Positions 26,105-34,804 of a DNA stretch of 64,000 bases are shown piece by piece. The notes under the pieces are model-generated. The model did no database searches, had not been told where the DNA came from, and was given only the letters and a program-made list of their open reading frames with translations. Position numbers and translations under genes: made by a program. How positions within the stretch are numbered: the stretch's first letter is position 1; each line of letters starts with the position of its first letter. This DNA is from Salipiger thiooxidans (GTDB taxonomy: Bacteria > Pseudomonadota > Alphaproteobacteria > Rhodobacterales > Rhodobacteraceae): the NCBI RefSeq assembly GCF_900102075.1, contig NZ_FNAV01000001.1, positions 248,001 through 312,000 of the forward strand. Direction: 5' to 3'.

Positions 26105-26564
26105 GTCGGACCTCCTTGTCCGTGGGTTCACGAGGTTCGTTGGTCTGGGGCGCCACCTCCTGCAGCGCCTTCGATACCCAGTGAACCACGACCGCTGGGA
26201 CCCGGTTGCATCCCCCCCGCGCTGGACGCGCTTTCTGGCAGAAGACTGCCGGATGCTGCATCTGCGATGCGCCAATCCCCGCCGCGCCGCATTGCGGCAT
26301 CGCGGGAACCGGCGGGAGAGCGCCTGAAGTCCCGCCCGATCCGGGGATTTCCGCCCATTCCGTCACCTGCCCCGCGTCGCTTGCAGGCACTGGACCATCG
26401 CGAGTCGCAAGCCTATAAGGCCGCTCATGATGGGCCGTTTCGAGATCATCATTCGAATTACATGCCCGGCGCTCTGACCACACGAGCCGCCGGGACAAGG
26501 CGTATGAACCACCGCGCCGACCGAACATTCCCATGCCACGAATAAAGAACCGGGACCGCAGATC
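26105..26564. other. 460-base divergent intergenic region upstream of ileS
   Basis: No gene is supported here. It holds the ribosome binding site of the 25781-26104 gene, the 13-mer ATGCTGCATCTGC (26253-26265) also found upstream of the DUF1127 gene, a candidate ileS promoter (26391-26419), and otherwise nothing I recognise. No T-box or other riboswitch is visible. Confidence 0.5.
26391..26419 (+). promoter_or_regulatory. Candidate sigma-70-type promoter for ileS
   Basis: TGGACC (26391-26396) and TATAAG (26414-26419) are separated by 17 bases, a reasonable match to TTGACA/TATAAT for a high-GC genome. It would give a leader of about 140 bases before the ileS start. Confidence 0.4.
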
Positions 26565-29500
26565 ATGTGCGCCGAAACGCCTGACCAGATGCCTGACTAC
26601 AAGGACACGCTGAACCTCCCCAAGACCGACTTCCCGATGCGCGCGGGCCTGCCCCAGCGCGAACCGGCGTGGCTCGACCGCTGGGCGAAACTCGGCGTCT
26701 ACGACCGCCTGCGCGAGAAAGCCGAGGGTCGCCCCCCCTTCACGCTGCACGACGGCCCGCCGTATGCGAACGGCCACCTGCACATCGGCCACGCGCTGAA
26801 CAAGACGATCAAGGACATGATCGTCCGGTCGCACCAGATGATGGGCCACGAGGCGCGCTACGTCCCCGGCTGGGACTGCCACGGCCTGCCCATCGAGTGG
26901 AAGATCGAGGAGCAGTACCGCGCCAAGGGCCTGGACAAGGACGACGTGCCGGTCATCGACTTCCGGCAGGAATGCCGCAAGTTCGCCGAGGGCTGGGTCG
27001 ACATCCAGCGCGAGGAGTTCAAGCGTCTCGGCATCACCGGCAACTGGGCCGATCCCTACCTGACCATGAACTTCCACGCCGAGCGCGTGATCGCCGAGGA
27101 GTTCATGAAGTTCCTGATGACCGGCACGCTCTACCAGGGCTCGAAGCCGGTCATGTGGTCGCCGGTCGAGCAGACCGCGCTGGCCGAGGCCGAGGTCGAG
27201 TACCATGACAAGGAAAGCTTCACCATCTGGGTGAAGTTCAAGGTTACCGACTTCGACTCGCCGGAAGCCGACCGCCCGAGCGAAGAGGAAAGCAGCGAGT
27301 CGCGCCACGCCGTCGCCAAGGCGGTGGAAGAGGTGCGCGAGAAGTTCCTCGGCGCCTACGTGGTGATCTGGACCACCACGCCCTGGACCATCCCGTCGAA
27401 CAAGGCGGTCGTCTTCGGCGCGGACTACCAGTACGGGCTCTACGAGATCACCGACACCCCGGACGAGTGCTGGGCTTCGAAGGGCGAGCGCTACATCCTT
27501 GCCGACAAGCTTGCGGCACAGACCTTTGCCCGGGCACGGCTCGAGGAAGGCCAGTGGACGCGCGTGTCGGACGTGACGCCGCAGCAGCTCGCCGCCATGA
27601 GCCTGCAGCACCCGCTGGCCGGGGCCGAGGGCTCGGACGGCGAGTGGGACCAGCCCCGCGACTTCCGCGCCGCCGATTTCGTCACCGACGAGGAAGGCAC
27701 CGGCTTCGTGCACTGCGCCCCCTCGCACGGAATGGAGGAATTCGAGCTCTACCGCGATCTCGGGATGCTCGAGCAGGTCATCACCTACAACGTGATGGAG
27801 GACGGCTCCTTCCGCGCCGACCTGCCGTTCTTCGGCGGCAAGATGATCCTCAAGCCCAACGGCAAGGAAGGCGACGCCAACAAGATGGTGATCGACAAGC
27901 TCGCCGAGGTCGGCGGCCTGCTGGCGCGCGGCAAGATCAAGCACTCCTACCCGCACTCGTGGCGCTCCAAGGCGCCGGTGATCTACCGCAACACCCCGCA
28001 GTGGTTCGCCTCGATCGACCGCGCCGTGGGCGACGGGCAGGACACCTACGGCACCACCATCCGCGAGCGCGCGCTGCGGTCCATCGACGAGCTGGTGAAG
28101 TTCACCCCGCAGTCGGGCCGCAACCGTCTCTATTCGATGATCGAGGCGCGCCCTGACTGGGTGCTGTCGCGCCAGCGCGCCTGGGGCGTGCCGCTGACCT
28201 GCTTCGTGAAGAAGGGCGCCCTGCCCACGGACGAGGGCTTCCTGCTGCGCGACCCCGAGGTCAACGCCCGCATCTGCGAGGCCTTCGAGTCCGAGGGCGC
28301 CGACTGCTGGTACGCCGAGGGCGCCAAGGAACGCTTCCTCGGCGACGGCTACGACGCCGCCGAGTGGGAGCAGGTGTTCGACGTGCTCGACGTCTGGTTC
28401 GACAGTGGCTCGACCCATGCCTTCGTGCTGCGTGACCGAGCCGACGGCACCGAGGACGGAATCGCAGACGTCTACATGGAAGGCACCGACCAGCACCGCG
28501 GCTGGTTCCACTCCTCCATGCTGCAGGCCTGCGGCACCATGGGCCGCGCGCCCTACCGCAACGTGGTGACCCACGGCTTCACGCTGGACGAGAAGGGCAA
28601 CAAGATGTCCAAGTCGCTCGGCAACACCATCGTCCCCGAAGAGGTGGTGAAGCAGTACGGCGCCGACATCCTGCGGCTCTGGGTGGCCCAGACCGACTAC
28701 ACCGCCGACCAGCGGATCGGGCCGGAGATCCTCAAGGGCGTGGCCGACAGCTACCGCCGCCTGCGCAACACGATGCGCTTCATGCTGGGCGCGCTGGGGC
28801 ACTTCTCCGAGGCCGACCGGGTCGAACCCGCCGACATGCCCGAGCTCGAGCGCTGGGTGCTGCACCGTCTCGCCGAGCTCGACGCGAAGGTGCAGGAGGG
28901 CTACCGGAGCTACGACTTCCAGTCGGTGTTCCAGTCGGTCTTCACCTTCTGCACCGTGGACCTGTCGGCCTTCTACTTCGACATCCGCAAGGACGCGCTC
29001 TACTGCGACGGCGACACCGCCCGGCGCCGCGCGGCCCGCACGGTCATGGACCTGCTGTTCCACCGCCTGACCACCTGGCTGGCGCCGATCCTCGTCTTCA
29101 CCATGGAAGACGTCTGGCTCGACCGCTTCCCCGGCGACGAGAGCTCGGTGCACCTCGTGGACTTCCCCGAGACGCCCGCCGCATGGCGCGACGAGGCGCT
29201 GGCCGAGAAGTGGTCCAAGGTCCGCGCTGCCCGCCGTGCCGTCACCGCGGCGCTCGAGATCCAGCGCACCGACAAGGTGATCGGCGCCTCGCTCGAGGCC
29301 GCACCGGTGGTCCATGTCGACGACGCCGACATGCTGGCGGCGCTGAAGTCGGTCGCCTTCGATGACCTCTGCATCACCTCGGGCATCGCGCTCACTGCCG
29401 ACCCGGCACCGCAGGAAGCCTTCCGAATGGCCGAAGTGCCGGGCGTGGGCGTGGTCTTCGAGAAGGCGGACGGCAACAAGTGCCAGCGCTGCTGGAAGAT

Positions 29501-29567
29501 CCTGCCGGACGTGGGCACCCATTCCCACGCCGCCACCTGCGCCCGCTGCGACGAGGCGCTGGCCTGA
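26565..29567 (+). CDS. ileS: Isoleucyl-tRNA synthetase
   Basis: A 1000-residue class I aminoacyl-tRNA synthetase that charges tRNA-Ile. The HIGH motif appears as HIGH at 73-76 in GHLHIGHALNKTIKD, and KMSKS at 680-684. The large CP1 editing domain lies between them. The C-terminus carries the zinc finger with Cys973, Cys976, Cys992 and Cys995, as in bacterial-type IleRS. An inserted acidic stretch (DSPEADRPSEEESSES, near 230-245) is typical of alphaproteobacterial enzymes. The start at 26565 is the first ATG; an ATG eight codons later (MPDYKDTLNLPKTDFPM) is possible. Confidence 0.97.
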   Translation: MCAETPDQMPDYKDTLNLPKTDFPMRAGLPQREPAWLDRWAKLGVYDRLREKAEGRPPFTLHDGPPYANGHLHIGHALNKTIKDMIVRSHQMMGHEARYVPGWDCHGLPIEWKIEEQYRAKGLDKDDVPVIDFRQECRKFAEGWVDIQREEFKRLGITGNWADPYLTMNFHAERVIAEEFMKFLMTGTLYQGSKPVMWSPVEQTALAEAEVEYHDKESFTIWVKFKVTDFDSPEADRPSEEESSESRHAVAKAVEEVREKFLGAYVVIWTTTPWTIPSNKAVVFGADYQYGLYEITDTPDECWASKGERYILADKLAAQTFARARLEEGQWTRVSDVTPQQLAAMSLQHPLAGAEGSDGEWDQPRDFRAADFVTDEEGTGFVHCAPSHGMEEFELYRDLGMLEQVITYNVMEDGSFRADLPFFGGKMILKPNGKEGDANKMVIDKLAEVGGLLARGKIKHSYPHSWRSKAPVIYRNTPQWFASIDRAVGDGQDTYGTTIRERALRSIDELVKFTPQSGRNRLYSMIEARPDWVLSRQRAWGVPLTCFVKKGALPTDEGFLLRDPEVNARICEAFESEGADCWYAEGAKERFLGDGYDAAEWEQVFDVLDVWFDSGSTHAFVLRDRADGTEDGIADVYMEGTDQHRGWFHSSMLQACGTMGRAPYRNVVTHGFTLDEKGNKMSKSLGNTIVPEEVVKQYGADILRLWVAQTDYTADQRIGPEILKGVADSYRRLRNTMRFMLGALGHFSEADRVEPADMPELERWVLHRLAELDAKVQEGYRSYDFQSVFQSVFTFCTVDLSAFYFDIRKDALYCDGDTARRRAARTVMDLLFHRLTTWLAPILVFTMEDVWLDRFPGDESSVHLVDFPETPAAWRDEALAEKWSKVRAARRAVTAALEIQRTDKVIGASLEAAPVVHVDDADMLAALKSVAFDDLCITSGIALTADPAPQEAFRMAEVPGVGVVFEKADGNKCQRCWKILPDVGTHSHAATCARCDEALA

Positions 29568-29605
29568 TACCCGTTCTGATCCGAGCGGTCATGTCACACC
29601 ATAAC

Positions 29606-29625
29606 GGGCGCCCACGCGGGCGCCC
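29606..29625 (+). terminator. Hairpin terminator after ileS
   Basis: GGGCGCCC-ACGC-GGGCGCCC forms an 8-pair stem 38 bases after the ileS stop, followed by a GC-rich stretch and then CATTTTAC. Confidence 0.5.
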
Positions 29626-29645
29626 GGGCCCTCGGCGCGAGGCAT

Positions 29646-29667
29646 TTTACTTGAAAATGCAAGTAAA
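29646..29667. promoter_or_regulatory. AT-rich palindrome, candidate operator
   Basis: TTTACTTG (29646-29653) and CAAGTAAA (29660-29667) form a perfect 8-base inverted repeat with a 6-base AAAATG spacer. It stands out as AT-rich in a GC-rich gap. TTGACC (29668-29673), a good -35 element, abuts it. It is typical in size and symmetry of a dimeric repressor site; the regulator is unknown. Confidence 0.45.
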
Positions 29668-29759
29668 TTGACCAGTCGCCCCGCGCTTGCTTGCAGCGCC
29701 CGGAAACGTACCGGAACGGCCCCCAGGCGAAGGGCGATTCCGGCCGTGGGGAGGATTGA

Positions 29760-29882
29760 ATGAATCGACGCAACCCGATGACGCTGGCGCTGCCCTGCCC
29801 CCCGCCGCTCGAATACGGCGAACTCGCCATTCTGCGCGCCGATGCGGAGGGCCGGGTCAGCATCGGGCGCCGCCGCGACTGA
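29760..29882 (+). CDS. Possible 40-residue small ORF ahead of the cobA leader
   Basis: An ATG at 29760 is preceded by GGGGAGGATTGA, one of the best ribosome binding sites in the window. The frame encodes 40 residues, starting MNRRNPMTLALPCPPP and ending GRRRD, then TGA. Composition is mixed, with hydrophobic, Pro-rich and basic parts, and there is no clear membrane helix. It lies between a palindromic candidate operator and the structured leader of the methyltransferase gene, so it could be a leader peptide, a small regulator or a chance frame. I do not recognise it. Confidence 0.4.
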   Translation: MNRRNPMTLALPCPPPLEYGELAILRADAEGRVSIGRRRD

Positions 29883-30041
29883 TCCGGGCGATCCCCGCGG
29901 TCCTGCCCGCAAAACGCGCATCCGTCGGCCCAGGAACCCGCTGCAAGGGCTCTTGCTAGCCGGTAGCCGCAAAAACCTGTTGATCGAATCCCCGACCCGC
30001 GCTTTTGCTCGCTCCATTGCGGCAACGGCGCCGCAACAGTC

Positions 30042-30126
30042 TCCCGAACGTCCGGGACCGATGAGCAAAGCTGCTCGATCCGTCGCATCTATCGCTGCGA
30101 CGCATCGGCGGCTTTTTTTGTTTTTG
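30042..30126 (+). promoter_or_regulatory. Leader RNA resembling the ANTAR (NasT-type) two-hairpin antiterminator with intrinsic terminator
   Basis: Hairpin P1 is TCCCG/CGGGA (30042-30046 with 30053-30057) with hexaloop AACGTC. Hairpin P2 is GAGC/GCTC (30063-30066 with 30073-30076), extendable by GAT/ATC, with hexaloop AAAGCT. Both loops have A at position 1 and G at position 4, the signature of RNA bound by ANTAR-domain antiterminators such as NasT and NasR. Five bases separate the hairpins. A competing terminator follows: CGTCGCA/TGCGACG (30081-30087 with 30096-30102), extended by CCGATG/CATCGG, then CGGC and the run TTTTTTTGTTTTT (30113-30125). It ends about 30 bases before the cobA start. 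Confidence 0.7.
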
Positions 30127-30156
30127 GCACTCATGTTCTGCATGGAGACGGACCAG

Positions 30157-30930
30157 ATGACCCAGCAAGACCTCCAGTCGCGCAAAGCCGGCCACATCGC
30201 CCTCGTGGGCGCCGGGCCCGGTGCGCGGGACCTTCTCACCCTGCGTGCGCTCGAGCGCATCCAATGCGCCGACGTGCTGCTTTACGACCGGCTCGTCGAC
30301 CCCGAGATCATGGAGCTTGCCTCGCCGCGGGCCGAGCGCATCTACGTCGGCAAGGAGGTGGGGCGCTGCGCCTGGCCTCAGGGCCGCATCGACCGGCTGA
30401 TCGTGGCCAAGGCCAGGCTCGGGCTGCGCGTCGTGCGGCTGAAATCCGGCGACCCGTCGATCTTCGGGCGCGCCTGCGAAGAGATAGCCGCCGCCCGCGC
30501 CTCCGGCATCGAGGTCGAGATCGTGCCCGGCATCACCGCCGCCTCCGCCGCCGCAGCCTCCATCTGCCATCCACTCACGGAGCGTGGCGAGACGGATACC
30601 TTCGCGGTGACCACCGGCACCTGCCGCCCCGGCGACGCCAACCCCGACCGCGCCCGGCTTGCGCACCCGGGCACCTCGATGGCCTTCTACATGGCGGTGG
30701 AACGTGCCGCGGTGGTGCGCGACGACCTCATCGGCGCCGGCGCCCCGGCGGAATGCCCGGTCGAGATCGTGGCCTCGGTCAGTACCCCGCAGGAGCGCCA
30801 CGTCAGCACCACCCTGGGCGCGCTGGCCGAGACCATCGCGGCCGAGGGCATCCGCAACCCGGCGATCCTTTTCGTGCGCTATCCCAAGTCGCTGGCGCGG
30901 GCGATCCGGGGCATCTCGGCCGTCGCCTGA
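30157..30930 (+). CDS. cobA: Uroporphyrinogen-III C-methyltransferase
   Basis: A 257-residue SAM-dependent enzyme that methylates uroporphyrinogen III at C-2 and C-7, giving precorrin-2 for siroheme or cobalamin. Motifs are VGAGPGARDLLTLRA (from 17), LYDRLV, VRLKSGDPSIFGRACEE and the SAM-binding PGITAASAAAA. Only the methyltransferase domain is present, without the CysG oxidase/chelatase part. Several in-frame ATGs lie upstream; the one at 30157 has GGAG nine bases before it. The ANTAR-type leader suggests nitrate/nitrite control through NasT, which fits siroheme supply to assimilatory nitrite reductase; no nitrite reductase gene is in the window. Confidence 0.93.
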   Translation: MTQQDLQSRKAGHIALVGAGPGARDLLTLRALERIQCADVLLYDRLVDPEIMELASPRAERIYVGKEVGRCAWPQGRIDRLIVAKARLGLRVVRLKSGDPSIFGRACEEIAAARASGIEVEIVPGITAASAAAASICHPLTERGETDTFAVTTGTCRPGDANPDRARLAHPGTSMAFYMAVERAAVVRDDLIGAGAPAECPVEIVASVSTPQERHVSTTLGALAETIAAEGIRNPAILFVRYPKSLARAIRGISAVA

Positions 30931-31050
30931 GCGACCCACCGCCGCAGTGCAGCGATTCCCCGGCGCGCTCGGCTTGATTTCCCGCGCACGGAGGCCGACC
31001 TTTGTGGAGACGCGGCCGCCGCCCCGGCCGCCCCAACGGGAGGCCGGAAC

Positions 31051-32307
31051 ATGACCTTGCTCGCGGATCTGCTGTCCACCGTCTTCGAACGCCGCACCCG
31101 GATCGGGCCGATCCTGCGGCGCGACCCGCGCAGCACCGACGCGCTGATCGCCGACCTGATGGGGACGACCTCCGAGACCGCCGCGCTGGCGCTCGCCCGC
31201 CGCGTGCTGCAGCGCTACGCCGAGATGGACGACGCTTCACGGCTGGCGCTGTTCCGGCACATCGCCGAGGCCTACGACCTCGATCCCGCGGCGCTGCGGG
31301 CGGCGCTGGATGCCTACGAGGCCGCGCCCTCGGGGGCCAGCTACCGCGCCTTCACCCACGCCACCGAGGCGCCCCGGCAGGCGCTGATCCGGCAGTTGAA
31401 CCAGGTTCCGGGCGGCACCGAGCGGCTGGTGCAGATGCGCGCCGACCTGCTGCGGCTGGGCGTCGACGATCCGGCGCTTCAGGCGCTCGATCTCGATTTC
31501 CGCAACCTCTTCCGGTCGTGGTTCAACCGCGGCTTCCTCGTGCTGCGGCCGATCAGCTGGGAGAGCCCCGCGCATATCCTCGAGAAGATCATCGCCTACG
31601 AGGCGGTGCACACGATCCAGTCCTGGGACGACCTGCGCCGCCGCCTGCAACCGGCCGACCGGCGCTGCTTTGCCTTCTTCCACCCGGCGATGCCCGACGA
31701 GCCGCTGATCTTCGTCGAGGTGGCGCTCTCGCGCGGGACGCCGGGCTCCATCCAGGCGCTGCTGGCCGAGGACCGCACCCCGGGCAGCGCCGAAGTGGCC
31801 GATACCGCAGTGTTCTACTCGATCTCGAACTGCCAGCCGGGGCTGGCCGGGATCTCGTTCGGCAACTCGCTGATCAAGCAGGTGGTCTCGGACCTCGCCG
31901 CCGAACTGCCGGGGCTCAAGACCTTCGTCACGCTGTCGCCGATCCCCGGCCTCGTGCGCTGGCTCGAGCGGCAGGGCATCCGCTACGAACCGCGCGACGG
32001 CAAGGCCATGGCGGGGCACGCCGCCCATTACCTGCTGAACGCCAAGCGCGCCGACGGCCAGCCCGTCGACCCGGTGGCGCGCTTCCACCTCGGCAACGGC
32101 GCCATGGTGCAGGCGGTGCATGCCGGTGCCGACATCTCGGAGAACGGGCTGCGGCAATCCGGCGGGGTGATGGTCAACTACCTCTACGATCTCGGCAAGG
32201 TCGAGAAGTACCACGACCGCTACGCGGAGCTGCGCGAGGTGAAGGCCGCCCAGCCGGTCCGCGCCCTCAGCACCGCCCGCGAGAAATCCACCGGCGCAGG
32301 AGCCTGA
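31051..32307 (+). CDS. Malonyl-CoA decarboxylase
   Basis: A 418-residue enzyme converting malonyl-CoA to acetyl-CoA and CO2. The N-terminal helical domain is followed by the GNAT-like catalytic domain with FRSWFNRGFLVLRPISWESPA, LSPIPGL (Ser296), RFHLGNGA (His346) and MVNYLYDL (from 374), all conserved in bacterial MatA-type and eukaryotic enzymes. Length is typical of bacterial forms. No malonate transporter or malonyl-CoA synthetase (matB) is adjacent, so a malonate catabolic operon is not seen here. A strong hairpin lies downstream. Confidence 0.93.
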   Translation: MTLLADLLSTVFERRTRIGPILRRDPRSTDALIADLMGTTSETAALALARRVLQRYAEMDDASRLALFRHIAEAYDLDPAALRAALDAYEAAPSGASYRAFTHATEAPRQALIRQLNQVPGGTERLVQMRADLLRLGVDDPALQALDLDFRNLFRSWFNRGFLVLRPISWESPAHILEKIIAYEAVHTIQSWDDLRRRLQPADRRCFAFFHPAMPDEPLIFVEVALSRGTPGSIQALLAEDRTPGSAEVADTAVFYSISNCQPGLAGISFGNSLIKQVVSDLAAELPGLKTFVTLSPIPGLVRWLERQGIRYEPRDGKAMAGHAAHYLLNAKRADGQPVDPVARFHLGNGAMVQAVHAGADISENGLRQSGGVMVNYLYDLGKVEKYHDRYAELREVKAAQPVRALSTAREKSTGAGA

Positions 32308-32410
32308 CGGACACGGGAAAGACGCTCTTCGGCAGGCCTTTTGCGAAACATACAGGGCGCGACAGACCCTTCCCGCCCCTCACCGCTGCAGCCGTCCTGG
32401 TGTTGGTGTC

Positions 32411-32454
32411 GCGCGGATGCGCCCCCGCCGACCGGGGAATGCCCGCATCCGCGC
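32411..32454. terminator. Bidirectional hairpin between malonyl-CoA decarboxylase and ureG
   Basis: GCGCGGATGCG (32411-32421) pairs perfectly with CGCATCCGCGC (32444-32454), with an inner CCCC/GGGG stem. It lies between convergent genes. There is no T-run. Confidence 0.5.
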
Positions 32455-32472
32455 CAGCGCGGCGAGCGGCGG

Positions 32473-33105
<633 letters not shown>

Positions 33106-33116
33106 GTTTGCCTCCG

Positions 33117-33752
33117 TTAAGATCTGAAGAGCCGCGAATAGAGCATGTCATGCCGCTGGCTTGCAATGTCGATGAGGGGCGCGAAGCCGCCGATCTGGTC
33201 GAGGTCCGCGCCCTGCGCCTGATCCGCCAGCACCGCGCAGAGCGGCGACAGCGCCTGCACCACGCGCTGCCCGTCGGTCTGCCCGAGCGGGATCAGCCGC
33301 ACGCCCGCAGCGGCGAGGTTGGAGGCGAAGGCCTGCAGGTAGAGCCGCAGCGCGTCGCCCAGCGGCAGTTCCAGCGCCGCGACGGCGAGCCCCACCGCCA
33401 CCGGGTAGGGCGCGGGCGGGATCTCGATGCCCCAGACGCCCGAGACCGTGGCCGCAAAGGCGCTGCCCTGCTGCCCGGTCTCGAGCCGCCGCTCGGCGGA
33501 GGGCGAGAGCGCCAGCCCCAGCTCGGTCAGCTCTGCAGCGTCGCCGCCCTGCGCCGCATGGGCGAGCAGCACCGCGTCGGACCAGCCGGCCCCGTGCCGC
33601 AGCACCGTCTCGAGCCAGTCCCGGAGATCGGTCGCGTCGCGCACCCGCCCCTCCTGCACCGCGGTCTCGAGCCCGTGCGAATAGGCGAAGGCGCCCACGG
33701 GGAAGGCGGGCGAGAAGAGCTGGTGCAGCGTCAGCGCCGCGTCAGTGGTCAT
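33117..33752 (-). CDS. ureF: Urease accessory protein UreF
   Basis: A 211-residue all-helical accessory protein that bridges UreD-bound urease and UreG during nickel insertion. The N-terminal [16 protein letters not shown] and the later [17 protein letters not shown] are typical. The frame is open for another 53 codons upstream, but those are the antisense-free shadow of the ureE His tail; the ATG at 33750-33752 gives the normal UreF start and overlaps the end of ureE by 11 bases, implying translational coupling. Confidence 0.95.
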   Translation of the reverse strand: MTTDAALTLHQLFSPAFPVGAFAYSHGLETAVQEGRVRDATDLRDWLETVLRHGAGWSDAVLLAHAAQGGDAAELTELGLALSPSAERRLETGQQGSAFAATVSGVWGIEIPPAPYPVAVGLAVAALELPLGDALRLYLQAFASNLAAAGVRLIPLGQTDGQRVVQALSPLCAVLADQAQGADLDQIGGFAPLIDIASQRHDMLYSRLFRS

Positions 33753-34296
33753 GGCTGTGCGGCAGGTGCCCGTGCGCGTGGGAATGGCTGTGCGAATGGC
33801 CGCCGCCGTCGCTGTGCGTGTGCGAGTCCGGCCCGTGCGAATGGCTGTGATCGTGGCCATGGGTGCGACCGTGGCCATAGGCGCCGCCCTCGGGGGTGAA
33901 GGGCTCGTCAACCTCGGTCACCGTGGCGCCGATGCGCTCGAGCATGTCGCGGATCACGTGGTCGCGCTGGATCAGCAGCCGGTCGGGCTCGATCTGGCAG
34001 GGCGTGTGGCGGTTGCCGATGTGCCATGCGATGCGCGGCAGGTCGGCACCGGTCACCGCCAGCAGCGGCTCGACCGCGGCCCGCACCGCCACCAGAGAGC
34101 CGTCACCGAGGCGGAAGGCATCGCCCTCGTCGAGACTTTCGGTATGGGCGAGATCGACCAGGAACCCGGCACCGGTGCCCGCCGTCAGCACCTTGCGGCG
34201 CAGGAAGCGGTCCTCGTAGGACAGCGTCACCGTATCGGCGGCGTCGCTCCAATGGCCTTTGCGGGCGATCTCGTGCGCAGTGGGGAGGCTGGTCAT
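33742..34296 (-). CDS. ureE: Urease nickel metallochaperone UreE with His-rich tail
   Basis: A 184-residue chaperone that binds Ni2+ and delivers it to the UreDFG complex. The peptide-binding N-terminal domain (ending near 80) and the metal-binding domain with WHIGNRHTPCQIE (91-103) are normal. The C-terminal 43 residues (142-184) contain 17 histidines in HDHSHSHG-like repeats and end SHDH, giving a high-capacity nickel buffer. The ATG at 34294-34296 lies 136 bases after the DUF1127 gene, with a terminator in between, so ureEFG may have its own promoter. Confidence 0.96.
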   Translation of the reverse strand: MTSLPTAHEIARKGHWSDAADTVTLSYEDRFLRRKVLTAGTGAGFLVDLAHTESLDEGDAFRLGDGSLVAVRAAVEPLLAVTGADLPRIAWHIGNRHTPCQIEPDRLLIQRDHVIRDMLERIGATVTEVDEPFTPEGGAYGHGRTHGHDHSHSHGPDSHTHSDGGGHSHSHSHAHGHLPHSHDH

Positions 34297-34339
34297 GTCC
34301 GGTCCTTTGGTCCTGCGGGACCGGCGAACACGGTCCCGG

Positions 34340-34384
34340 AAACGAAGAAGGCCACGCCCCGGACGATACCGGGCGCGTGGCCTT
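34340..34384 (-). terminator. Rho-independent terminator of the DUF1127 gene
   Basis: On the minus strand AAGGCCACGC-G-CCCGG pairs with CCGGG-GCGTGGCCTT (34348-34384), followed by CTTCGTTTCC. It lies 49 bases after the DUF1127 stop and before ureE. Confidence 0.75.
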
Positions 34385-34432
34385 GATGATATGCACCGGC
34401 CCGCGCGCGAAGGCACGCGGGAAAACCGGGGC

Positions 34433-34651
34433 TCAGAGGTAGTACACGTCGTGGAAGACGTGACGCACGATGTCTTCGCGGCGCAGGCCCTTGGCGGCGA
34501 GTTCTGCATCCGACAGACGCTGCAGCGCTTCCACGCGACGCAGGCGCGGGTTTGCTTCGCCGATCGCGACGATCGCATCGCCGAAGCCGGCGAGGATGCG
34601 CGAAAGCAGGGGTGCGTTTTCGTGACGATGAGATGCGCTCAGAAATGCCAT
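34433..34651 (-). CDS. DUF1127-domain small protein
   Basis: A 72-residue protein with the DUF1127 core LQRLSDAELAAKGLRREDIVRHVF near the C-terminus, preceded by a helical region (LLSRILAGFGDAIVAIGEANPRLRR). It starts at an ATG with AAGGAAGG nine bases upstream. DUF1127 proteins of alphaproteobacteria include small RNA-binding regulators such as CcaF1 of Rhodobacter sphaeroides; similarity to it is by domain only. The gene sits inside the urease cluster but has its own candidate promoter and a strong terminator, so it is probably an independent transcription unit. Confidence 0.85.
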   Translation of the reverse strand: MAFLSASHRHENAPLLSRILAGFGDAIVAIGEANPRLRRVEALQRLSDAELAAKGLRREDIVRHVFHDVYYL

Positions 34652-34694
34652 GGGAAACCTTCCTTTGTTGGCTCAGGTCCCCTCCCGTGCTCGA

Positions 34695-34723
34695 TAGGTA
34701 AGGCATTCTGTCCGAAGCATCAA
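34695..34723 (-). promoter_or_regulatory. Candidate promoter of the DUF1127 gene
   Basis: On the minus strand TTGATG (34718-34723) and TACCTA (34695-34700) are 17 bases apart. The 13-mer GCAGATGCAGCAT (34724-34736) directly precedes the -35 element and also occurs upstream of the 25781-26104 gene. The gap is AT-rich for this genome. Confidence 0.35.
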
Positions 34724-34804
34724 ATGCTGCATCTGCAAACTCGGGTTTCTGCAGGTGCATAACTCGAAAATCGTTCAATGTTAAACAAATAAGGGGTTCG
34801 GCGC

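Noticed and set aside
26105-26564. T-box or other riboswitch upstream of ileS
   Set aside because: No T-box sequence, specifier loop or terminator/antiterminator pair is visible, and T-boxes are not expected in this group.
29883-30041. Sigma-54 promoter (GG-N10-GC) before the cobA leader
   Set aside because: GG/GC pairs occur at AAGGGCTCTTGCTAGCC and elsewhere, but the flanking TGGCAC and TTGC consensus is not kept.
33745-33911. Short CAC/GTG-type repeats suggesting a tandem repeat or CRISPR-like array
   Set aside because: They are the codons of the His-rich UreE tail; there are no regular spacers.
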